From the NCBI GenBank assembly GCA_000431215.1, contig HF985604.1, forward strand, positions 17,020 through 31,814: a stretch of 14,795 nt of DNA. The letters are read 5' to 3'. Source of the DNA: Prevotella sp. CAG:1031 (GTDB lineage Bacteria > Bacteroidota > Bacteroidia > Bacteroidales > Muribaculaceae). This document shows, in pieces, positions 6,149-13,161 of this stretch (the first letter of the stretch is position 1; each line of letters starts with the position of its first letter). The notes beneath the pieces are model-generated. The model saw only the letters and a program-made list of their open reading frames with translations. It was not told where the DNA came from and made no database searches. Made by a program: the position numbers and the translations under genes.

Positions 6149-6892
6149 CTACCAGGGCTTGGTGACGACCCGGCGGCCGGCGGCTCCCTTGCGCTTCTCG
6201 GCCTCCTGAACGCGGGCGCGGGTAGCGGCTTCTTCGTTCTCCATGGCCTTGAGGATTTTCTCGGCGTTTTCGGGGCTTATTCCGCCCTGAGGCTGCTGGG
6301 GCTGCTGCTTCTGGTCGTTGTTCTGCTGGGGCTGCTGGTTCTGCTGATCCTGTTTCTGCTGCTCTTTCTCTTTTTCCTGCTCCTTGTTGTCTTTGTCCTG
6401 ATTCTTGTCTTTGTCCTGATTCTGGCTCTGGCTCTTCTTGAGCTGGGCGAGGCGCAGATTGTCGCGGGCGTTGTCGTCGTCGGGATTGCGGCGCAGCGCC
6501 TCCTTGTAGTATTGGATGCTCTGGTCCCACTGCTGGCTGTTGAAAGCCATATTGCCGAGATTATAGGCTGCGTAAGAGGCCAGCCGGTTGTCAGAAGCTG
6601 TAGTAATGACTTCGTTCAGCAGTTTAGCGGCTTCTGCGTTGAGCTTTTTGCCGGATTCTCCTGCCGTTGCCTGTCTGATGAGGCTTGACGCGAGGTTGTA
6701 GGTGGCTGCCATCGAGGTCGGGTCGGCCTGAAGCGCTTTTTTGTAGGCCGCTTCGGCGTCGCTGTAACGCTTTTCGGAATAGGCTTTGTTCCCCTCGGCT
6801 ATATGGCGGCGCAGCGCACGCTGGGCGGCGTCGTCGGCAAAGACGGCTACGCTGACTGCAATGGCCATTATCAGGAATATGAGACGTTTCAT
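6149..6892 (-). CDS. batC: BatC: periplasmic TPR protein with long Q/K/D/N linker
   Basis: 247 residues from the ATG at 6890-6892. An in-frame ATG 48 nt further upstream lies inside batB and would put 16 polar residues before the signal peptide, so I reject it. Signal peptide 1-19 (MKRLIFLIMAIAVSVAVFA). TPR units lie at about 29-62 (EGNKAYSEKRYSDAEAAYKK) and 106-139 (ASYAAYNLGNMAFNSQQWDQ), with a further helical pair between them. Residues 151-204 are a low-complexity linker of Q, K, D, N and E. The conserved end (ISPENAEKILKAMENEE) is typical of BatC. TPR proteins are scaffolds, and BatC is presumed to join BatA/B into a complex. ATGA overlap with batB (6889-6892) indicates coupling. Confidence 0.92.
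   Translation of the reverse strand: MKRLIFLIMAIAVSVAVFADDAAQRALRRHIAEGNKAYSEKRYSDAEAAYKKALQADPTSMAATYNLASSLIRQATAGESGKKLNAEAAKLLNEVITTASDNRLASYAAYNLGNMAFNSQQWDQSIQYYKEALRRNPDDDNARDNLRLAQLKKSQSQNQDKDKNQDKDNKEQEKEKEQQKQDQQNQQPQQNNDQKQQPQQPQGGISPENAEKILKAMENEEAATRARVQEAEKRKGAAGRRVVTKPW
6387..6422 (-). repeat. 18-bp perfect tandem duplication in the batC linker
   Basis: The plus-strand unit TTGTCTTTGTCCTGATTC is present twice in direct succession (6387-6404 and 6405-6422). It keeps the reading frame and encodes consecutive NQDKDK/NQDKDN-type hexapeptides of BatC. It probably arose by slippage and could vary in copy number between strains. Confidence 0.85.
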
Positions 6893-7956
6893 TTGGTTCG
6901 GGGTTTGTTGGAGGTGAAGAAATTGAACTTCGTCAGCCACGTAATCTTGCGTGTCGGCGTCAGGGCGTCGATAATCAGAAGAATCAGCGCAAGAACGGCG
7001 AATGCCGGGAACTGCTCGCTGGCGGGCGAGAAGGTCGTGCGCATGAAGTCGGTCTTCGCGAGAGTGTCGAGCTGCGAGTTGATGTCACCTATGGCGTTCG
7101 AGCTGTTTCCGCTGACATAGATTCCTTTGCCGGCTTTGGCTATCTTCTGGGCTTCGGCGGCATTGAGGGCTGTGATGACCTGCTGTCCCTGACTGTCGGT
7201 CATGTAGACGCCCTTGTCGCGGTCAATCAGAATCGGGGCACCGCCGGCTGTGCCGAGGCCTATGATGTCGACGATGACGCCGGCATCGGCTGCGCGGGCG
7301 GCCGACTCGACGGCGTCGTCCTCGAAGTTCTCTCCGTCGGTTATGACTATTATCGCACGCCCTGTCTTGGTGTCGGGGGTGAACGATTCAAGGGCCATGT
7401 CGATTGCCGAGCCTATGGCTGTGCCCTGTGTCGGAACCATATTTGTCGACACGGAGTTGATGAACATATTGGCCGACACATAGTCTGTTGTGATCGGAAG
7501 CTGCACGTAGGCGTCGCCGGCGAACACGATCAGGCCGACGCGGTCGTCGCGCAGCGATCCGACAAGGCGCTCAAGCAGATGTTTGGCGCGGTCGAGGCGC
7601 GCTACACCGCGCGGATCGTCGGTCGACGAGGCGAGCATCGAGTTCGACACGTCGAGGCAGACCATCACTTCTATTCCGCGCGAAGTCTCGGTTTCGCGCG
7701 CGCTGTCTTCGAGAGCCGCTTTGGCCCGCGGACGCGCCAACACGATAATCAGAAAGGCCAGGGCCAGGAGCGCCACCGTCAGCTTCACCCACGGCATATA
7801 GCGCGAGGCGTCGGGCATCAGCGAGGCCAGAACCTCGGGGCGTCCGTAGCGGCGCAGCTTGCGGGTGCGCGCTATGCGCGACAGCCAGAACAGGGCGGCC
7901 AGAGCCGGAATGATCAGCAGCAGATAGAGCAGGCCGGGATATGCGAAGCTTATCAT
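6889..7956 (-). CDS. batB: BatB: membrane-anchored von Willebrand factor A protein
   Basis: 355 residues. Membrane helices lie at about 7-25, 57-75 (after the typical RYMPWVKLT) and 317-332. Between them sits a vWA domain (about 95-300) with a complete metal-ion-dependent adhesion site: D102-V-S104-N-S106, T179 in QGTAIG, and D207 in ITDGEN. Compared with BatA it has an insertion just after the DxSxS motif (ASSTDDPRGVARLD). The domain probably faces the periplasm, as in other Bat proteins. It is a presumed substrate or partner of the operon's MoxR ATPase. It lies 9 nt downstream of batA and overlaps batC by 4 nt. Order and length match batB of Bacteroides operons. Confidence 0.93.
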   Translation of the reverse strand: MISFAYPGLLYLLLIIPALAALFWLSRIARTRKLRRYGRPEVLASLMPDASRYMPWVKLTVALLALAFLIIVLARPRAKAALEDSARETETSRGIEVMVCLDVSNSMLASSTDDPRGVARLDRAKHLLERLVGSLRDDRVGLIVFAGDAYVQLPITTDYVSANMFINSVSTNMVPTQGTAIGSAIDMALESFTPDTKTGRAIIVITDGENFEDDAVESAARAADAGVIVDIIGLGTAGGAPILIDRDKGVYMTDSQGQQVITALNAAEAQKIAKAGKGIYVSGNSSNAIGDINSQLDTLAKTDFMRTTFSPASEQFPAFAVLALILLIIDALTPTRKITWLTKFNFFTSNKPRTK

Positions 7957-7965
7957 AGGAGTGTT

Positions 7966-8949
7966 TTATGGAATGGAACGCAGAAGGGTAGAGCGCAGCA
8001 GCAGGGCGCCGGCGAAAAGGATGAAGGCGGCCAGAGCCCAGGGCATATAGTCGTCTTCGGTCTGCGTAAAGTTTTTCACATCCATCTCGGTTTTTTCGAG
8101 ACGGTCGATTTCTTCAAATATTTCAGAGAGAACGCGGTTGCCGGTAGCGCGGAAATAGCGGCCGCCGGTGGTCGAGGCGATTTTCTGAAGGGTGGCCTCG
8201 TCGATGACGACCGGCATGTTGACATAGGTCAGGCGCCCGAGCATATCTTCCTGAGGATAGGGAGCCTGTCCGTTGGTGCCGACGCCGATTGTGTAGACGC
8301 GGATTCCGTTCTGTGCGGCTATCTCCGCGGCTGTCACGGGCGCTACGTTGCCGGTGTTGTTCGAGCCGTCGGTCAGCAGAATGATGCTCTTTGATTTGGC
8401 CTTTCCTTCGCGTATGCGGTTTATGGCGGTGGCGAGTCCGTCGCCTATGGCGGTTCCGTCTTCGAGCATCCCCATGCGCAGGTTATGGATATAGTTGGCC
8501 AGAAGCGATCGGTCGTTGGTCATAGGCACGGCCGTGAAACTTTCGGCTGCGAAAATAACCAGTCCCATGTTGTCGCCCTCGCGTCCGCTGACAAAACGGG
8601 CTGCTACATCTTTCGCGGCCTCGAATCGGTCTGGCTTGAAGTCGCGGGCGAGCATCGAGGTCGAGATGTCGATAGCGAGGATAATGTCGGTGCCTTCGAC
8701 GCGGCTGCTGCGCCACGAGTCGTAGGTCTGCGGACGGGCAAGAACTACTATCAGACAGCCTATTGCCGCCATCTGCATGGCGAAGACCACATGGCGCATA
8801 TATTCTTTCCACGAGTGGGGCAGCTTCGCCAGCGGACGAAGCGTCGACACACTCAGCGAAGCGCTGAGGTTGCGCTGTTTCCAGACATACCACGCTATCA
8901 GCGGCAGCAGAATCAGCAGAAACCAGAGATATCTCGGATGGGCAAACAT
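7966..8949 (-). CDS. batA: BatA: membrane-anchored von Willebrand factor A protein
   Basis: 327 residues. Two N-terminal membrane helices (about 6-23 and 53-71, ending VVLARPQ as is usual), then a vWA domain at about 86-290 with an intact MIDAS: D94-I-S96-T-S98, T166 in DGTAIG, and D194 in LLTDGS. A C-terminal helix (308-322) returns to the membrane. The family is the first vWA protein of Bacteroides aerotolerance operons; divalent-metal-dependent protein binding is the expected activity. It overlaps the preceding gene by one base (TAATG at 8947-8951), a coupling arrangement, and is followed by batB after 9 nt. A paralogue of batB, but more compact around the MIDAS. Confidence 0.93.
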   Translation of the reverse strand: MFAHPRYLWFLLILLPLIAWYVWKQRNLSASLSVSTLRPLAKLPHSWKEYMRHVVFAMQMAAIGCLIVVLARPQTYDSWRSSRVEGTDIILAIDISTSMLARDFKPDRFEAAKDVAARFVSGREGDNMGLVIFAAESFTAVPMTNDRSLLANYIHNLRMGMLEDGTAIGDGLATAINRIREGKAKSKSIILLTDGSNNTGNVAPVTAAEIAAQNGIRVYTIGVGTNGQAPYPQEDMLGRLTYVNMPVVIDEATLQKIASTTGGRYFRATGNRVLSEIFEEIDRLEKTEMDVKNFTQTEDDYMPWALAAFILFAGALLLRSTLLRSIP

Positions 8950-9929
8950 TATTTCGGAGGATTATTCAGAGGTGGTTGCGCGGCTTCGGCCGGAGCGGGA
9001 GGCAGCGGCTTTGTGGCCTCGACAAACTTTATGGCGGCGTTGAACACCTTGACATTGTCGTCGGGCAGCGGACGGACTTTGGCGAACTTCACGAAGTCGG
9101 CCATCTCGAGAATCTGATTCATTGCCGGACGCGACATGCGCGTTTCGGAGTTGATTTCGAGAGCGTGGAGAATCTGTCCCGAAGTCATCTCCATGGCGTT
9201 GATTCCGAAGCGATCCTGAAGGTAGATTCTCAGAATCTCGGTCAGGCGCGTGTAGTATTCGCGCTCGCGGCCGTTTTCGGGAAGATGCTCCGAACGGAGC
9301 TCTTCGAGTCGCTGTATGGCGAGCTCGTAGGGAGGAACAACGACTTTCGGCGTTTTGACGGCAGTTGCCTGCGGCTTCTTGCGGTTGACGACAAAGTACC
9401 ATATCGCGGCGCCGACGCTTAGCAGAGCGAGCAGAATCCAATACCAGTAGTCGACGAGCCAGTCGGGCAGCGAGTCATACCATTTCGAGCCGGCGTCGTA
9501 GACGGGTGCGTAGTCGTGGATGTCTTTCAGCGAGTCGACGTCGACAGGAACGACTTTGAGAGCGAGAGTTCCTGAGGCAATCGTGTCGCCCCCTTCGATA
9601 TACAGTATCGGCGGCAGGGTGTAGAGGCCCGAGTCGAACGATTGTATGACGAGCCGGCGGCGTATCTGCCAGCGGTCGCCTCCGAGGTCGGTTGTGTCGC
9701 CGTCGCCGGGATGCAGTTCTACTTCGGCCGGATAGGCTTCGTCCTGAATGACGAGGTTGCCCGGCGTCGTTCCTGTCTTTATCAGCTCGACGTTGATTGT
9801 CGATGTCTTGCCCATCAGAATGTAGGCCGAATCGAGCTTCTGTTCCAGCTTGGCTCCGGCGCCCGAAGCCGACGGCGCCGGCAGGAGCAGCGAGGCTGTC
9901 AGAATTATCAGGATTTTTATTGCTTTCAT
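8949..9929 (-). CDS. DUF4381-like bat-operon membrane protein
   Basis: 326 residues, starting at the ATG 9927-9929. A longer upstream frame would overlap the DUF58 gene and has no signal peptide, so it is rejected. Signal peptide 1-24, periplasmic beta domain about 25-130 (KLDSAYILMGKTSTINVELI), an aromatic-rich segment before a single membrane helix at 162-181 (YWYWILLALLSVGAAIWYFV), and a cytoplasmic helical tail about 195-305 with REREYYTRLTEILRIYLQDR FGIN. This is the BatD-like/DUF4381-like protein regularly found between the DUF58 gene and batA in Bacteroidetes. Its tail parallels that of BatD. Its role is unknown; it may connect cytoplasmic MoxR/DUF58 to the periplasmic vWA proteins (inference). 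14 nt after the DUF58 gene; 1-nt overlap with batA. Confidence 0.85.
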   Translation of the reverse strand: MKAIKILIILTASLLLPAPSASGAGAKLEQKLDSAYILMGKTSTINVELIKTGTTPGNLVIQDEAYPAEVELHPGDGDTTDLGGDRWQIRRRLVIQSFDSGLYTLPPILYIEGGDTIASGTLALKVVPVDVDSLKDIHDYAPVYDAGSKWYDSLPDWLVDYWYWILLALLSVGAAIWYFVVNRKKPQATAVKTPKVVVPPYELAIQRLEELRSEHLPENGREREYYTRLTEILRIYLQDRFGINAMEMTSGQILHALEINSETRMSRPAMNQILEMADFVKFAKVRPLPDDNVKVFNAAIKFVEATKPLPPAPAEAAQPPLNNPPK

Positions 9930-9943
9930 TGGAAAAGGGGATG

Positions 9944-10822
9944 TTAGCGGGCCACGCCGCGCATTCTGAACAGTGCCATAAGCGATTTGACATAGTCTTC
10001 GTCGGTGCTGACAGAGGCAATGTCGACCCGCGAGCGCTGCATGGCTTCGGTCATGGCCTGCTGGCGGTCGTACCACCAGCGGTCGTAGGCGCGCCTGACT
10101 TTTTTGTTCGAGGTGTCGATCCAGCGGTCGGCGCCGGTTTCGAGGTCGGCTACACGCATCATTCCGACGTCGGGCAGACTGGCGTCGCGCCGGTCGTAGA
10201 CCTGAACGGCTATGAGATCGTGTTTCCGCGCGGCGATGCTCAGCGGACGACTGAAGTCGTGGCTGTCGATGAAGTCGCTGATAAGGAATGTCGTCGAACG
10301 CTTCTTCTGCGCGTCGGTGAAATAGCGCAGAGCCACACCGATGTCGGTTCCCGGGTTCTCGGGAGTGAAATCGAGAAGTTCGCGGATAAGGAAGAGAATA
10401 TGTTTCTTACCCTTTTTCGGAGGAATGAACTTCTCGATCTTGTCGCTGAAGAAGAGCATTCCGATTTTGTCGTTGTTGCTGATGGCGCTGAAGGCTATCG
10501 TCGCGGCGATCTCGGCTATCATCTCGCGTTTTTCTTCACCGACGGCTCCGAACAGTCGCGAGCGGCTGACGTCGACAAGGAGCATGACTGTCATCTCGCG
10601 TTCCTCTTCGTAGACCTTCACGTAAGGGTGTCCCATACGGGCCGTGACGTTCCAGTCGATGTCGCGGATGTCGTCGCCGTATTGATATTCGCGCACCTCG
10701 CTGAAGGTCATGCCGCGACCTTTGAAGGCCGAGTGATATTCGCCCGCGAAGATGTTCGACGACAGTCCGCGGGTTTTAATCTCGATCTTGCGTATCTTTT
10801 TTAGCAGTTCGTTGGCGTCCAT
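9944..10822 (-). CDS. DUF58 domain protein (vWA-like) of the moxR-bat operon
   Basis: 292 residues, soluble, no signal peptide or membrane helix, of normal length for the family. The DUF58 hallmark is at residues 36-75: GRGMTFSEVREYQYGDDIRD, then DWNVTARMG and VKVYEEERE. The rest is a vWA-like fold with D84-V-S86-R-S88, T159 in GTDIG, and D183 in LISDFID, where the usual TDG is changed to SDF. DUF58 proteins are nearly always encoded beside moxR and are thought to be its cytoplasmic partners. It follows moxR after 22 nt and precedes the DUF4381-like gene by 14 nt. Confidence 0.93.
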   Translation of the reverse strand: MDANELLKKIRKIEIKTRGLSSNIFAGEYHSAFKGRGMTFSEVREYQYGDDIRDIDWNVTARMGHPYVKVYEEEREMTVMLLVDVSRSRLFGAVGEEKREMIAEIAATIAFSAISNNDKIGMLFFSDKIEKFIPPKKGKKHILFLIRELLDFTPENPGTDIGVALRYFTDAQKKRSTTFLISDFIDSHDFSRPLSIAARKHDLIAVQVYDRRDASLPDVGMMRVADLETGADRWIDTSNKKVRRAYDRWWYDRQQAMTEAMQRSRVDIASVSTDEDYVKSLMALFRMRGVAR

Positions 10823-10844
10823 CTTGTGGAGTGGGGGCGCCCGG

Positions 10845-11840
10845 TCAGGGCACCTCTATTTTGTCGAGGATTTCGCTTATGATTTCGTCGGTGGTGATGT
10901 TGTTGGCCTCGGCCTCGTAGGTCAGGCCGATGCGGTGGCGGAGAACGTCGTGGCATACGGCGCGGACGTCTTCGGGAACAACATAGCCGCGGCGGTGGAG
11001 GAAGGCGTAGGCGCGGGCTGCGCGGGCCAGTCCGATCGAGGCGCGCGGCGATGCGCCGAACGATATTATGCTCTTGAGCTCGCCGAGATTATAGTCGCCG
11101 GGGAAGCGGGTGGCGAACACGATGTCGACAATGTAGCGCTCGATCTTCTCGTCGACATATATCCGGTTGACAACGCGCTGTGCGTCGAGAATGTCTTCGG
11201 GGCGGAGTATGGCCCTTACGTCCTGACGCTGTCCCGCTATGTTCTGGCGTATGATCTGCTGCTCCTCGCTCTTCGAGGGATAGCCGATGATGACTTTCAG
11301 AAGGAAACGGTCGACCTGCGCCTCAGGCAGCGGATAGGTTCCTTCCTGCTCTATGGGGTTCTGTGTGGCCATGACGAAGAACGGCTCTTTCAGCTCGAAG
11401 GTGGTCTCGCCTATGGTAACCTGACGTTCCTGCATCGCCTCGAGAAGGGCGCTCTGAACCTTGGCGGGAGCGCGGTTGATTTCGTCGGCGAGGATGAAGT
11501 TGGCAAACAGCGGGCCACGCTTGATCTGGAAGCTCTCGGTCTTTACAGAATATATCATTGTGCCGATAAGGTCGGCCGGAAGCAGGTCGGGCGTGAACTG
11601 TATTCTGCTGTATTTGGCGTCGATGAGTTGCGCGAGGGTCTTGATCGCCAGTGTCTTTGCCAGACCGGGCACACCCTCAAGGAGCACATGTCCGTTGCTC
11701 AGAAGAGCAACCAGAAGCGATTCGACAAGATGTTTCTGGCCGACGATGGTGGTGTCCATCCCTCGTGTTATGGCGTCGATAAAGCTGCTTTTCGATGCTA
11801 CGAGATCGCCAAGCTCCTGAATGTTGACTGTTTCGCTCAT
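10845..11840 (-). CDS. moxR: MoxR-family AAA+ ATPase
   Basis: 331 residues, full length. Walker A GVPGLAKT (56-63), Walker B FILADE (115-120) continuing NRAPAKVQSALLEAMQE, sensor 1 at N161 in ATQNPIEQEG, the arginine-bearing PLPEAQVDRF (170-179), and sensor 2 SPRASIGL (264-271) in the helical lid (AAA_3 plus lid). MoxR ATPases act as chaperone-like motors that mature or activate vWA-domain proteins; the targets here are presumably BatA, BatB and the DUF58 protein. It is the first gene of the eight-gene operon, with the likely promoter about 135 nt upstream. Confidence 0.95.
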   Translation of the reverse strand: MSETVNIQELGDLVASKSSFIDAITRGMDTTIVGQKHLVESLLVALLSNGHVLLEGVPGLAKTLAIKTLAQLIDAKYSRIQFTPDLLPADLIGTMIYSVKTESFQIKRGPLFANFILADEINRAPAKVQSALLEAMQERQVTIGETTFELKEPFFVMATQNPIEQEGTYPLPEAQVDRFLLKVIIGYPSKSEEQQIIRQNIAGQRQDVRAILRPEDILDAQRVVNRIYVDEKIERYIVDIVFATRFPGDYNLGELKSIISFGASPRASIGLARAARAYAFLHRRGYVVPEDVRAVCHDVLRHRIGLTYEAEANNITTDEIISEILDKIEVP

Positions 11841-11902
11841 AATATGGTTGAGTGTGGGTATAACGTTAGTGTTATGCGAGTTAGTTCTGTTTCTATGCGC
11901 TG

Positions 11903-11929
11903 CGGCAGGGCCGTTGCGACGGCCTGCCG
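11903..11929 (-). other. GC-rich hairpin in the moxR-bat leader
   Basis: CGGCAGG (11903-11909) and CCGT (11911-11914) pair with ACGG (11919-11922) and CCTGCCG (11923-11929), with one bulged base and a 4-nt loop: an 11-bp stem. It lies between the candidate promoter and the moxR ATG, about 60 nt before the start codon, and is not followed by a T-run on the minus strand. A leader structure affecting stability or translation is possible. Confidence 0.5.
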
Positions 11930-11974
11930 AGTTCCCCGGGCCGTAGCCGTCGGCTTCGGGCGCGTTTTAGTGCA

Positions 11975-11982
11975 CAAAGTTA
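11975..11982 (-). promoter_or_regulatory. Candidate -7 box of the moxR-bat operon promoter
   Basis: The minus strand reads TAACTTTG, an exact TAnnTTTG match, about 135 nt upstream of the moxR ATG in the AT-rich part of a 224-nt intergenic region. With a 21-nt spacer the -33 position reads CTG, one base off TTG. No other gene lies between it and moxR, so it would drive all eight operon genes with a leader of about 130 nt. Confidence 0.45.
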
Positions 11983-12064
11983 CATATTAACAACAAACGA
12001 TAGCAGCCCGCAGAATGTTAATTTTTAATATAATTCCTTAAGCCGCTTAAACGTCAGGGGGCTG

Positions 12065-12811
12065 TCAGTCGGCGCTCCGGCTGACGCCTCCCGTTCCTTT
12101 GCAGCGCTCGGGGAGCGACGATTCAATAGCTTCGCGTGCCTCGGCCATCATTTTCGGTGTCGGGCCGGGCTCGAGCGGCCGGTGTATTGTAAGGGTGATT
12201 GTGCCCCAGTGGGGCAGTTTGCTGAATCGTGGCATAACATCGAAAGCGCCGTCGATAGTGAGCGGAACTATCGGCAGATTGAATTCGCGTGCCAGAATGA
12301 ACGCGCCTTTCTTGAACGGGCGCATACGGCCGTCCCATGTGCGCGCGCCTTCGGGAAAAATAACCATCGACATTCCCCGTCCGAGAAGCTTTTCGGAGTT
12401 GGTTATGGCCCGTTTGATTCCGGCGAGGCTCGAAGTGTCGACATAAACTTGCTTTGAGACCTCACAGGCGCGTCCGACAAAGGGAATCTTGCGCAGCGAC
12501 TCTTTCATCATCCAGCGGAAGTTGTGTCCCAGATATCCGTAGACGGCGAAAATGTCGTAGGCGCCCTGATGGTTGGCGAGGAAGATATAGCTGCGGTTTT
12601 TACTGATATTCTCGCGGCCTACAACGCGCACTCTGACAAATGTTGTCCAGCAGAACAGGCGCGCCCATAAGATCTGGGGATAATAGCCCGCCCATCGGCC
12701 GCCGCCGAGCCAGCAGGCAACCATTGTGAAAAGAGCTGTCGCGATAGTCGCCACAATAATGACAGGTGCCATAACCAGCAGCTGCCATATTCTGTAGAGG
12801 AATAGTTTCAT
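12065..12811 (-). CDS. PlsC-type 1-acyl-sn-glycerol-3-phosphate acyltransferase
   Basis: 248 residues. An N-terminal membrane helix (about 11-35) anchors it to the inner membrane. The acyltransferase motifs appear in order: NHQGAYD with catalytic H81-x4-D86, block II around GRACEVSKQVYVD, block III FPEGARTWDG (152-161), and block IV IVPLTIDG (181-188). The expected reaction transfers an acyl chain to lysophosphatidic acid, the second step of phospholipid synthesis. Some relatives instead acylate other lipids such as ornithine or glycine lipids in Bacteroidetes, which the sequence cannot exclude. It appears monocistronic, with its own promoter ending only about 7 nt before the ATG. The arginine/alanine/glycine-rich C-terminus after 232 is probably disordered. 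Confidence 0.92.
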   Translation of the reverse strand: MKLFLYRIWQLLVMAPVIIVATIATALFTMVACWLGGGRWAGYYPQILWARLFCWTTFVRVRVVGRENISKNRSYIFLANHQGAYDIFAVYGYLGHNFRWMMKESLRKIPFVGRACEVSKQVYVDTSSLAGIKRAITNSEKLLGRGMSMVIFPEGARTWDGRMRPFKKGAFILAREFNLPIVPLTIDGAFDVMPRFSKLPHWGTITLTIHRPLEPGPTPKMMAEAREAIESSLPERCKGTGGVSRSAD

Positions 12812-12818
12812 GACACCG

Positions 12819-12850
12819 CAAATTTACAAAACTCCCCCGACTGCGCCAAA
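12819..12850 (-). promoter_or_regulatory. Consensus Bacteroidetes promoter directly at the acyltransferase start
   Basis: On the minus strand, TTTG (12850-12847), a 20-nt spacer and TAAATTTG (12826-12819) match both elements of the Bacteroides promoter (TTTG and TAnnTTTG) exactly at near-ideal spacing. Only 7 nt separate the -7 box from the ATG at 12811, so the transcript should begin at or within a few bases of the start codon. Confidence 0.65.
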
Positions 12851-12875
12851 CATCGCCGTCGAACGCAGACGCGCG

Positions 12876-12912
12876 GAAACAATAAACGCCCCCTGCGCGA
12901 AGCAAGGGGCGT
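12876..12912 (-). terminator. Rho-independent terminator of the OMP / 77-residue protein unit
   Basis: The minus strand reads ACGCCCC-T-TGC, loop TTCGC, GCA-G-GGGGCGT, an 11-bp stem with one T-G wobble, followed by TTATTGTTT. It begins 11 nt after the stop codon of the 77-residue protein gene and upstream of the acyltransferase promoter. Confidence 0.85.
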
Positions 12913-12923
12913 GAAGGGGCAGA

Positions 12924-13157
12924 TCATTTTGCGTAAGAAAGAACGGTCGGGCTCTCGACGTCGACGCCGTAGGCGGCGGCGAACTTAAGTATATTGCGGG
13001 CGAGCTCGGGTTTCAGGTCTTCGGGGCAATACCTGAAATAAGCCTCGGCAGCGCGGACGTGAGCCGCATCGGGCATCGGATATTCCCTTCGCGCGGGAAG
13101 TCCGTAGAGGTCGTCAGGAAGCTCCCGGCGTTCTTCAGTATCAAGTCTGTCGTCCAT
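12924..13157 (-). CDS. Small protein with a phage-structural-protein-like motif
   Basis: 77 residues, acidic N-terminus (MDDRLDTEERRELPDD), no signal peptide or membrane helix. The segment LYGLPARREYPMPDAAHVRA (18-37) followed by AEAYFRYCPEDLKPELARNI (38-57) resembles a segment I recall from phage proteins near the prohead protease (the DUF6582-like pattern, with a conserved YP.PD..HV, a helix, and ELA.NI). Here it stands alone, with no phage gene nearby. It starts 4 nt after the stop of the outer-membrane protein gene and ends at a strong terminator, so the two are very probably cotranscribed. G/C-ending codons match the chromosome. Function unknown. The gene itself is well supported by length, context and codon use; the family resemblance is from memory. 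Confidence 0.75.
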   Translation of the reverse strand: MDDRLDTEERRELPDDLYGLPARREYPMPDAAHVRAAEAYFRYCPEDLKPELARNILKFAAAYGVDVESPTVLSYAK

Positions 13158-13161
13158 ATTG

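Noticed and set aside
6893..6940. Upstream in-frame ATG as the start of batC
   Set aside because: It would overlap batB by 52 nt and put 16 polar residues before a perfect signal peptide. The ATG in the ATGA overlap fits better.
7579..8394. Plus-strand open frame (271 codons) opposite batA/batB
   Set aside because: Same explanation. It spans the batA-batB junction, which is unlikely for a real gene under two conserved vWA genes.
9930..10076. Upstream extension of the DUF4381-like gene
   Set aside because: It overlaps the end of the DUF58 gene by over 130 nt, is arginine/histidine rich, and precedes a clean signal peptide at 9929.
9797..10804. Plus-strand open frame (335 codons) opposite the DUF58 gene and its neighbour
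   Set aside because: Antisense shadow of conserved minus-strand genes. Its valine/aspartate/glycine-heavy composition is that of reverse-complemented coding DNA.
10752..11990. Long plus-strand open frame (412 codons) opposite moxR
   Set aside because: It mirrors moxR in the complementary frame. High GC with G/C-ending codons on the minus strand suppresses stops there. It shows no motif, signal peptide or plausible start context, while moxR has all AAA+ motifs.
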